In this document: positions 55,939 through 64,000 of the stretch, one piece after another
Numbering within the stretch: position 1 is the stretch's first letter
How the letters are laid out: each line of letters begins with the position of its first letter
Assembly (NCBI GenBank): GCA_023014335.1
Contig: JAECYW010000013.1
Coordinates: 1,488,001-1,552,000, forward strand
DNA length: 64,000 nt
Source: Galerina marginata
Taxonomy: Eukaryota > Basidiomycota > Agaricomycetes > Agaricales > Galerinaceae
Reading direction: 5' to 3'
Notes under the pieces: generated by a model
Databases searched by the model: none
What the model was told of the DNA's origin: nothing
What the model saw: only the letters and a program-made list of their open reading frames with translations
Made by a program: the position numbers and the translations under genes

Positions 55939-57486
55939 TCAAAGCATTTCCCATAATAAAGCTCTGTCTCCATCCAATAAACCATATCTGTAAGACTGGA
56001 AGCATTTGACGTCTACCAATTGACTTAGCCACATAAATACGTCCTGCTTTGATCGGTCGTCTGTGCCTGCGGCCCTACGGCGAGGAGTAAGTTGGAATAT
56101 TGTGTCTCCTTGTCTTCTTAAATTATCAGAGAGGTGGAGGGCTGCCGAAGTGGAGAGTTCGACAGATTTCACATTCTTGTGCAACTTAACAAAATCGATC
56201 AAATGGACCACGTCTCCTGGAAGAAGTGTGTCGAGTGTTATGATACGAAGTTCGGGCCACGGAATGTTGTCGGATTGGGACGTATGATTCGACCCGAGAG
56301 TCATGTCTGCAATTTGTGATTCGACAATATCATCGTGAGAGGGTCCATGTCGACGTTCAACGGATCGCCTTCTGGTGGAATTGGGACTTCGAGTGTTGTG
56401 GCCAAGGGTCATTGTCGATATTATTCCCTCTGTCGGTGCGTGTATAAGTTCCAGTTCTTGAATAGTTGACAGTGAATGATAAAATTTGATTTCTTGTTCA
56501 CTGTTAGTAGGATAGGAGAGAAAGAAAAATCTTGAACAATTTGAAATCCTCAGTTTCGTGATTTTTGAGGAAGTAATGGAAGACCCAAGGATGGAAGCGA
56601 CCCTCGTGTTTCCATCCACTTCTAAATAACGAAGATTGGGGATAATGAGGAACCTCAAGAAGTAGATGGGCAAGCGTCCGTCAATCCCATGGGATTGAAT
56701 AGCTAAAGTTTGAAGTGAATTCGCTTGGATGGGAATATAATCGTCCGGAACGGGAAGCTGGACCGGTAATAAATCGTGAAGTACCAGGTTTTTTAAATAG
56801 GGAGATGCGAAGAATAGGCTTTGTGTTTCGTGATATCCGATACGAAGATTACGAGCAGTCAGAGATGTTAGATTGGAAGGGATCGGAAGGACTACATTTT
56901 CAAACCTGAGCTTTGACATACCGGGGAGGCTAAGCAACCAATTAAATTTGTTGTCTGTTCTGTTCGAAAAAGACGTTGAGAAGTAAGCGTCGCCAAAACA
57001 GAGGGATAACTGCTGAAGGATGGGTGCCCTCAATAAGCGATGTGCAGAACCTTCGAAGGTTATGGTTTCGGCCACCGACATATCCAAGCGTTGCAACCGG
57101 TCGACGCTCTGGACCACCAAAGCGAGAGTTGCGCTGACCAGTTTTGTGGTCGTGTAAGCTGAACGTCGTGATCTGGCCAATCTGTCGTCTAAAACGACGG
57201 ATATGGGTAGAGGGGCAGACTTCTCTAGCCAATTAGAGGTCCACTGAAGGGAATTGGATTCATCTTGGCATAATGGTGGTACGATGAACGTCCAGAGTCC
57301 CGGCGTGCTTTGAGCGAGCAACCGCCAGTGAGAGCAAGTAGCTGAAACAACGACGGGGAAGGGTATGTCTAAAGGTCGCAAGTCCCTCCAATTGTTTGTA
57401 CCTTCCAAGAAGATCTGAGCAAATATTTCGTTCGGAATACTTGAAATGGCAGAAGGATGTGCTGGATGTGGGTCGACTTTCGCCAT
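55939..57486 (-). CDS. Large F-box protein, copy 1
   Basis: A single-exon 515-residue protein on the minus strand. Near the N-terminus 'ISSIPNEIFAQIFLEGTNNW' and 'VVVSATCSHWRLLAQSTPGLW' form the F-box typical of the very large Agaricomycete family ('CSHWR...TP.LW'). The rest is a leucine-rich, LRR-like region with repeated 'L..L.L' spacing ('LTSLTARNLRIGYHETQS', 'LKNLVLHDLLPVQLPVPD', 'LRYLEVDGNTRVASILGS'). The F-box should dock to Skp1 in an SCF ubiquitin ligase, with the remainder choosing the substrate. Its stop is 82 bp from the laccase stop, tail to tail. Confidence 0.88.
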   Translation of the reverse strand: MAKVDPHPAHPSAISSIPNEIFAQIFLEGTNNWRDLRPLDIPFPVVVSATCSHWRLLAQSTPGLWTFIVPPLCQDESNSLQWTSNWLEKSAPLPISVVLDDRLARSRRSAYTTTKLVSATLALVVQSVDRLQRLDMSVAETITFEGSAHRLLRAPILQQLSLCFGDAYFSTSFSNRTDNKFNWLLSLPGMSKLRFENVVLPIPSNLTSLTARNLRIGYHETQSLFFASPYLKNLVLHDLLPVQLPVPDDYIPIQANSLQTLAIQSHGIDGRLPIYFLRFLIIPNLRYLEVDGNTRVASILGSSITSSKITKLRISNCSRFFFLSYPTNSEQEIKFYHSLSTIQELELIHAPTEGIISTMTLGHNTRSPNSTRRRSVERRHGPSHDDIVESQIADMTLGSNHTSQSDNIPWPELRIITLDTLLPGDVVHLIDFVKLHKNVKSVELSTSAALHLSDNLRRQGDTIFQLTPRRRAAGTDDRSKQDVFMWLSQLVDVKCFQSYRYGLLDGDRALLWEML

Positions 57487-57708
57487 CTTCGTACACGATT
57501 GGGTCAGTCTCGAACCAAAGGTTCACGCCTAAATTGTTTTCAAGTGATAAACTTACAAATAAAATGTATCTTTAATGAAATTTGAGCAAAATTCTGTTAG
57601 TTTTACGGGCGGTATTTTGAGTACCAACAGGTCTGCAATGCATCGATCAGAGTACTAGAAACGCACCTATGATAAATATGATAGACCGGGCAGGGTCACT
57701 ACGTTGCT

Positions 57709-57778
57709 GTGAATGGATGTCGGCAATCGAGAGGGATCGTGATGAGGTGGTGGAGCGGGGCAGGGGCAGACGCCGATG

Positions 57779-57810
<32 letters not shown>

Positions 57811-58523
57811 CCACCACCATCCCGTGCCCCCGGCGCGTTTGCTGCTGGTCGTTGCGCTGTTCCGGCTCACGTCGAGCTTCGGGCACTCGCCGTCTTGTCG
57901 TTAACCGACGCTCAGTACCATCAGACACTGTTCTGGTGAGGTTTGGACGAATACCATCGACTACAACACACATATTGCCGCGCCACGTCACCACAACATC
58001 ACCCCCCGGCCCCCATATTATTACTTTCACCCAATTGCTCATCGAAAATCCCTCCCTCACTATAATGCAGTGGTGCCCCACGCCTTTGAAGCTACCACCT
58101 TTTCGAGGCCCTTCCCTTCCGCCCACCATTATCACCCTGAAACCACATTCATTAGACAAAAGAATTCGGAAGCTGCGTATCTTTCCCAACTGTCGACGTC
58201 TGCCCACTACAAATGCAGAGCGTGCACGCTTTCGCCTCGAACGTAAAGACCGCCGACTTCGCGACATCATGAATGACCTCAACGAGCGGCAAGAACAGCT
58301 CAGTTGCAGGCTGAAGGCACTCAACGATATCACAGCTCACTTGATATCACTCGAAGCCCAATGTTCTGTGGCCACCGATACTGTCCATGCCATCTCCGTG
58401 GCTTCATTAACCGTGCGATCTCTGCTTGTCCAAGAGTCTCTGAGTCTCACCGACTCCATGGACCGAATGTTCATACCTCACACACTGGCACCTGACATAG
58501 ACGCAATGTTCCCTCAGCAGTAG
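57709..58523 (+). CDS. Hypothetical protein with polyQ tract and coiled coil
   Basis: The N-terminal frame from 57709 has a polyglutamine run encoded by a (CAA)n repeat at 57780-57812, then 'AELRALAVLSL'-like sequence ('VELRALAVLSLTDAQYHQTL'). The C-terminal part, in another frame, ends at 58523 and is clearly coding-like: 'NAERARFRLERKDRRLRDIM', 'RQEQLSCRLKALNDITAHLI', a coiled coil. An intron starting at GTGAGG (57937) probably joins the two, but its acceptor is unresolved. The position between the two laccase/F-box pairs is notable. Function unknown; a nuclear low-complexity protein is possible. Confidence 0.5.
57780..57815 (+). repeat. (CAA)n microsatellite
   Basis: About ten to eleven CAA units continue into CCACCACC; they encode polyQ in the plus-strand reading. 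Confidence 0.9.
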
Positions 58524-59879
58524 TTTCAGTTCATCTTCGTTTGGGTTATATAATATATGTTGAGGATTTGATGGCACGTTATGGTTTTTTAGGCTTGTTG
58601 ACAAAAATCTCCAAGCTTTTTTTTCCCATTCTACCATTTATCCTTTTAGCATATGTTTGTTAGCACACTCCGCCGAGGCATTAGTCCTGAGTCTTAGACG
58701 AAGGCGGATGTATAAATGTAAACAATGTAAACAAGGCGGTGAGTTTTTTGGTGCGTGAGAGGACGGTGATCCGAAATTATTCCGACGGATATTGCACAGC
58801 CACACTTCAGAACGGAACTTGGTGAAAACTTCCATTGGTCAGAGCACCATCCAGTATTTTCGTCCACAAAACAAACACGATGGTCTATTGCACCAGTCGA
58901 GAAATCTTAGGATGCGGAATCACCTGAATTATCCGCATCCGCAGTTCACTGAGGCCTGCTTGCTTTTTGGTTTCTAAACAAATTCTGCGACTTGCTATCT
59001 GACCCAGCCCTGGGGAGCTGGCGTTGGCACGAATCACAGGAGATTATTAACAGCTGTGAAACTACGATCTAAAGGTATCAACTCGTCGTCCGAAAGTCTT
59101 GGCATTTAGCTGGATGGCTATCATGTTTCGGGTACGATGTCGGTTGGGACGTTGCAGAGGCGATCATTTTTGCCTTGCGAACAAGGTAAAGGCATTTAAT
59201 GGAATGGAACCTAAGACTGACCTGATTGTACTCGCTTTCAGGATTTAATCTGATACAATAGCCTGATGTCGACCTTTCTTGGGGTCTGTCCATTACCACT
59301 AGACTCTGGTGTTTCAGGATGCAAATCGACTAAAAGTCTAACTCGAGTCCTTATGATCATAATTCTAGTCTTTCTTCCAGCGACACTTCTCGTCTGCGCA
59401 AGTTGATAGAATCTTTCCGGCTCCACCTTCGGTTACCTTGGTCGCAACACATTCTATGATAAAGGGATTCTGCGGCATTTTTATCCAATCAAATAATTGT
59501 CTCGTCAAGATGAGTTTAACTGGCGGGGTTATTACTATCTGCATTTCTACAGATTTAAATATTTGCCAAGTGAGTGTCAAAATAGACTCGGTCCCGAACC
59601 CCTGCACTTATGCCACCTTCAAAGTTGTACATATGCTTTAATTCACTATGCGAAACGCCAGCGATCGCTCCCCATTCCCAAGCGACGGTATTTCTTTTTG
59701 ATTAATCTCACGAGGATGTTGATGACCGCCATTTATTCTTATCACTTCATTAGCTTAGGACGGCCGGTGTGAACGAGAGAATACAAGTCGATTCCTGAAG
59801 GGGTTGGCTTTTAGAGTATAAAAAGCCATACACTTACTTGTAAGTTGCCCATTAAATCTTTCGGAACGACTGAGGAACA
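58524..59879. other. Intergenic, upstream of laccase 2
   Basis: No gene could be supported; scattered short frames only. The TATA element of laccase 2 is at its right end. Confidence 0.5.
59817..59824 (+). promoter_or_regulatory. TATA box of laccase 2
   Basis: 'TATAAAAA' lies 56 bp upstream of the ATG (59880), equivalent to the element of laccase 1. Confidence 0.7.
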
Positions 59880-62171
59880 ATGCGCTCAACTGCTGTTCTA
59901 TTCGCGCTCCTGCCGTGTGCGCTCGCCGCGATTGGCCCTACGGCCGATTTGGTCATCGCAAACAAGAATATCTCTCCAGATGGCTTCAGTCGGACGTACG
60001 TTTCTGCGACAGGATCTCTCCAATAATTATAGATATTAACAAAAATACCTCAGAGCGGTGCTTGCTGGACCTAGTGCAGCTGAAGTTGCCTTTCCTGGGC
60101 CTTTAATTACGGGCACAAAGGTATGGGAAGCCGCGCTCAACTATTCTATTGTCTCCAACTCAGGTTAATCGCAGGGCGATACTTTTCAACTCAACGTCGT
60201 GGACTCCTTAACGGATACTTCGATGTTGACGAGTACTAGCATTGTGAGTCCTTCCTTCTCTTATGCTTGGAGTTTCAACCAAGCACAAGATATAGCATTG
60301 GCACGGGCTGTTCCAGAAGGGTAGCAGCTGGGCGGATGGCCCAGTTGGAGTGAACCAGTGCCCAATCTCTCCTGGCCATTCCTTCTTGTACGAATTCTCG
60401 GCGCCAGATCAGGCAGGGACATTCTGGTATCATTCCCATCATTGTAGGTCGTGTCTTCCAATTCGGCTAGAACACTTATACATAAGACATTCATCTCTCA
60501 GCGACCCAATACTGTGATGGTCTGAGGGGTGCACTGGTCGTCTACGACCCAGCCGATCCTCACCAATCCTTGTTAGTCAACTGGAATGATTTTTATTATA
60601 ATCTGATCCTAACTTAACCTTCTCTTTTTAGGTACGATATCGACGATGGTGAGATATTAACTGTGGCAATTTGGTTTCCCTCTAATTCGCATTGTTAAAC
60701 TCTAGAGAGCACTGTCATTACTCTTGCGGATTGGTGCGCATCCTTCTCCACCATTCAGATAAAATTCTAAAGCTCTCTACCAGGTATCATAAGAAGGCTC
60801 CCTCAGTCGCGGGCACGGTTCCAACAGCGGATGCTACACTAATTAATGGTCTAGGTCGCTACTCCGGAGGTCCTGCTTCACCCCTCTCGGTTATCAGCGT
60901 CTTGCCCAATAAGCGATACCGCTTCCGTTTGGTCTCCACGTCGTGCGACCCCAACTATGTGTTTTCCATTGACAGTCATACATTGGTTAGTCAACAAGAT
61001 ATATACCAGATGATTAATTGCTCATTTTGTAATACCTTTCGCAGACAATCATCGAGGTCGACGGCATCAATGTCGAACCACTCGTCGTAGACTCGATCCA
61101 AATCTTTGCCGGCCAGCGATACTCCTTCGTCTTGACCACTGACCTGCCCGTTGCAAACTACTGGGTTCGTGCACAACCCAACGTCGGCACCAAAACCTTT
61201 ACCGGCGGCCTCAATTCCGCTATTTTGAGGTACGCCGGAGCCTCCGAAGTGGACCCCACTACGACTTCGGTACTCATCAACCCCATGCTCGAGACGAACC
61301 TACACCCACTGGTAAACCCAGGGGCTCCTGGAGTCCCGACTTTAGGAGCGGCAGATGTTAACTTGAATATGGCCATCGCGTTTAGTGCCACAACGCGCCA
61401 GTTTACCGTAAACGGCGCCACTTTCTCGCCTCCCTCAGTTCCTGTTCTTCTGCAGATCTTGAGCGGCGCTCAGCAGGCATCCGACCTCCTTCCGGCTGGT
61501 TCTTTATACGCGTTACCTCCCAACAAAGTCATTGAAATTTCAATCCCTGGAGGGGCTGCCGGTAGCCCGGTATGTGGCACATTTGTAGTCTAATTTAATG
61601 CTGATCATCCTTTTTCTAGCATCCAATCCATCTTCACGGCGTACGTATCTCAAGCCTTTCCATAGTTCTGAAACTGTTCAAGCTCGGTTTTACAGCACGC
61701 CTTTGATGTCGTTCGAAGTGCCGGAAGTTCTGTTTACAACTACGTAAACCCTGTAAGGCGCGATGTGGTTAGCGCCGGAGGGGTTGGGGATAATGTCACC
61801 ATTCGTTTCCAAACAGACAATGCAGGCCCGTGGATCATGCATTGGTACGTCGCCGATTTTGGAGTTCTCTGATCCCGTTGTTCTGATGACTTTTGATTTA
61901 CTAATCATATTGACTGGCATTTCGATCTGTAAGTCCATTACACATCCCTTTATCTACTAGAACCAGATGGATCTGACGTTTTTGGTGGCCAAAAAGTGGT
62001 CTGGCTGTTGTGTTTGCCGAGGATATACCTGATATCGCCACGAGTGATCCGCCTAGTAAGTCTATTTTGCAGCTGATCCAAGGAGCACACTATTGATCAA
62101 TTATCGTATTAGCTTCTTGGGATGATCTTTGCCCAACTTACCAAGCTCTACCACCCCAAGTCTTTACTTAA
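59880..62171 (+). CDS. lcc: Laccase (multicopper oxidase) 2, with a defective splice acceptor
   Basis: Paralogue of laccase 1 with the same exon layout. The signal peptide '[16 protein letters not shown]' is followed by '[20 protein letters not shown]'. The copper motifs are L1 'HWHGLFQ', L2 'WYHSHH' and L3 'HPIHLHG'. L4 should be '[11 protein letters not shown]', but the intron starting at GTACGT (61845) has no AG before the exon: the two bases at 61903-61904 are AA (TTTACTAA|TCATATTGAC). The only AG in this intron (61863-61864) would lead to an early stop. As read, the mature mRNA would lose or disrupt the last His-Cys-His cluster, which binds the type 1 and type 3 coppers. The rest is open to '[19 protein letters not shown]' and TAA at 62169-62171. 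A sequencing error or an unusual splice site are alternatives. Confidence 0.85.
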
Positions 62172-62352
62172 GATCTGAAGCAACAATAATTTATTTATGT
62201 TGCCTGTCTGTCTCAGGCCTAATACTTGGCCATTGCTATTCTCGGGTTTGGGAACAAGGAATATATTTATTGTGTAAAATTTATGCCAGATAAATCTTCG
62301 ATCAAGTACAATTTACCTGATACCAAAAATTGATGCATGTAAGATAACTGGA

Positions 62353-63888
62353 CTATTCGGCTTCCAAAAGACCATGGCTTGGTTCTTGAATCAATCCAAG
62401 TTGAATAGACTCACTCAGCCACTCCCGGACATCCTTAGTCCCCTGGATATCGTTGGATCCAATCCTAGGAGACTGATGGCGCGAAGGGGGCGTAAAGACG
62501 ACATCGCCATTCCGTCTCAGACTCTCAGAGAGGTGACGCATCGCGGGCTTTGACAGGCGGATGGATTGGAGGTCTTCGTGAATTTTGGCGAAATTAACCA
62601 GCGATACCAAATCGTTTGTGAGGAAACTGTCAAGGGTGATGGAACGGAGTTCTGGCCATAGCATCTGGGATTCTGCAGATTGCAACGATGATGCTGAAAT
62701 GCCCTCGTTCCCCAGCCCTATAGGTCGGTCGCGATAGGTTGGCATTCGAAGGTTTATTGATCGTCTCCTCTCGAATCTCGGGCGGTCGGCACTGGATTTG
62801 AGAAGTAACTCTCCTGCAGGTGCTCGAATAAGTTCCAGGTGATGGAGGCTAGAGAATGACTGGTAAAATTTTATATCTTCTTTGCCCTGTGGATGAAATG
62901 AAAACCTAGAGCAGTGCGCGACCCTCAACGTTCGGAGTTTGGAAGACGAGAGGGAAGAACTGAAAAGGAGAGCAGTCCGCACGTTCCCTTCTACCTCCAA
63001 GTAAACGAGGTTAGGAACCACGATGAAGCTGAAAAGATAGATGGCTTCAGTTTCAGGGCGTATTGAGTGTCTGCTAACCGCTATGGAACGTAACGAAGGT
63101 ACTTCAATTGGAGTGCTTTGGGTTGGTATCGGGCCGCTGATGGGAAGAATCTTGGGCAAAACCAAGTCGGCAAGGTTAGGGCAAGCGGTAAATAGCTTTT
63201 GTACATCCTCATAATCGAGTTGAAGGCTATGTGCATTCAGAGAGGTGATGTTCGAAACTAATGGAGGGGATATGTTCTGAAATCTGAAGCTTGCTAGGTT
63301 TGGTAGAAGTTGTAGTGATGACCACCTTGAATTTTCAGGCGACTTTACAAAGGACGAGAACGGGAGTGCGCTGTGCCGAGCGCAGAGAGAAAGCTGTCGA
63401 AGGTGAGAGGCATGGTTTAAATTTTTGGTGAAGTCCTCAAAGGTGCTGGAGTCGGTTGTCAGAATGTCCAGGCGGTGCAAACGGTGAATGTTATTGGCGA
63501 CCAAACCAAGGATGCCGACAATCGACCTCGTGAGCATTAGAGTATCCAGATTTTCCGGGCCTGAAGCCATCCTGTCGTCTATAACAATAGAGACGAACAT
63601 TGCTCCAGATCTCTCGAGCCAATCCGACGTCCATCTAAGGCATTCTTCGGGGTCTTTGCGCAATTGGGGAAGTAAGAAGGTCCAAAGTTCGGGGGTACTT
63701 TGTGAAAGGAGGCGCCAGTGACTGCAAACACCCGAAACAAGGACAGGAAACGGAAATCCCAGAGGGTCAAGTTCCCTCCATATCTCAGTACCAGCGAGGA
63801 ATATTTTTGCGACGATTTCATTTGGCAAATTGGGAAACCCGCCCTCTGCCGTGACAGATGAAGCCGTCGTGACGCGTCTTTCCGCCAT
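62353..63888 (-). CDS. Large F-box protein, copy 2
   Basis: A single-exon, 511-residue paralogue of the F-box protein at 55939-57486. The F-box reads 'GGFPNLPNEIVAKIFLAGTE', then 'VLVSGVCSHWRLLSQSTPELW'. Equivalent landmarks follow in the same order: 'DDRMASGPENLDTL', 'VANNIHRLHRLDIL', 'LVYLEVEGNVRTALLFSSSL', 'FYQSFSSLHHLELIRAPAGE' and 'AMRHLSESLRRNGDVVF'. It is convergent with laccase 2 (181 bp between stops), repeating the arrangement of the first pair. The expected role is SCF substrate recognition. Confidence 0.88.
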   Translation of the reverse strand: MAERRVTTASSVTAEGGFPNLPNEIVAKIFLAGTEIWRELDPLGFPFPVLVSGVCSHWRLLSQSTPELWTFLLPQLRKDPEECLRWTSDWLERSGAMFVSIVIDDRMASGPENLDTLMLTRSIVGILGLVANNIHRLHRLDILTTDSSTFEDFTKNLNHASHLRQLSLCARHSALPFSSFVKSPENSRWSSLQLLPNLASFRFQNISPPLVSNITSLNAHSLQLDYEDVQKLFTACPNLADLVLPKILPISGPIPTQSTPIEVPSLRSIAVSRHSIRPETEAIYLFSFIVVPNLVYLEVEGNVRTALLFSSSLSSSKLRTLRVAHCSRFSFHPQGKEDIKFYQSFSSLHHLELIRAPAGELLLKSSADRPRFERRRSINLRMPTYRDRPIGLGNEGISASSLQSAESQMLWPELRSITLDSFLTNDLVSLVNFAKIHEDLQSIRLSKPAMRHLSESLRRNGDVVFTPPSRHQSPRIGSNDIQGTKDVREWLSESIQLGLIQEPSHGLLEAE

Positions 63889-64000
63889 CTTGATAAAATG
63901 TCTGCAGACTGTAGTAAGATGCCAATGTGTTGATGGGTGAACAGGAACCGCCTACCTTCGAAGAAAGCTAAGGTTTCCGCAAAGCTATCAAAAGATCATG
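63889..64000. other. Window edge
   Basis: Upstream sequence of the second F-box gene; no other feature visible. Confidence 0.5.

Noticed and set aside
57647..58333. 228-codon minus-strand frame with a poly-Val run opposite the CAA repeat
   Set aside because: Antisense to the polyQ/coiled-coil reading; the Val run is the complement of the CAA microsatellite.

Overview
This window is basidiomycete (Agaricomycete-type) nuclear DNA. The genes are dense in short introns of about 50-60 bp with GT-AG borders and CTNA-type branch points. The gene families (KDZ transposons with CxC cysteine clusters, DUF6533 membrane proteins, tandem laccases, large F-box proteins, CCCH/RBR ubiquitin ligases) are typical of mushroom-forming fungi. 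All gene models below were spliced by eye, so internal exon borders are inferences.

Region 1 (1-23.9 kb) is a transposon-rich island. Positions 1-4410 form a very large imperfect inverted duplication whose right arm runs into a KDZ (Kyakuja-Dileera-Zisupton) DNA transposon. That transposon has a transposase gene carrying a nonsense codon (4859-8588) and a second gene of unknown function (8688-13270). The second gene is interrupted by a nested 3.15-kb foldback element (9550-12703) flanked by a 7-bp target duplication; removing the element restores the reading frame. A related terminus at about 13960-14143 abuts the C-terminal part of an AIM9/FMP29-like kinase gene and supplies its ATG. Next come an APH-kinase pseudogene, a frameshifted F-box remnant, a complete-looking Ngaro-type tyrosine-recombinase retrotransposon with A1-B1-A2-B2 split direct repeats (17818-23180), and a 658-bp MITE with 165-bp inverted repeats inserted at its 3' edge.

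Region 2 (24-53 kb) is mostly housekeeping. It holds RNase H2 subunit C, a small hypothetical gene, two tandem DUF6533 membrane proteins sharing an apparent 2-nt micro-exon, an ER thioredoxin/PDI protein with a KDEL tail, and a BRPF/Nto1-type chromatin reader (PHD-ePHD-bromodomain-PWWP). It continues with two tandem CCCH + RBR E3 ligases, RPB7, a tRNA-Ile, VPS28, a single-pass membrane protein with a Ser-rich tail, and a 78-residue secreted or membrane-anchored protein encoded by three small exons.

Region 3 (53.5-64 kb) is a tandem duplication of a convergent pair: laccase (+) followed by a large F-box protein (-), present twice and separated by a polyQ hypothetical gene. The first laccase uses a GC donor. 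The second lacks an AG acceptor before the exon carrying the last copper-ligand motif.

The most unusual material is the KDZ/foldback complex (nested, palindromic, with shared termini and subterminal repeats). The conserved 2-nt micro-exon is second.
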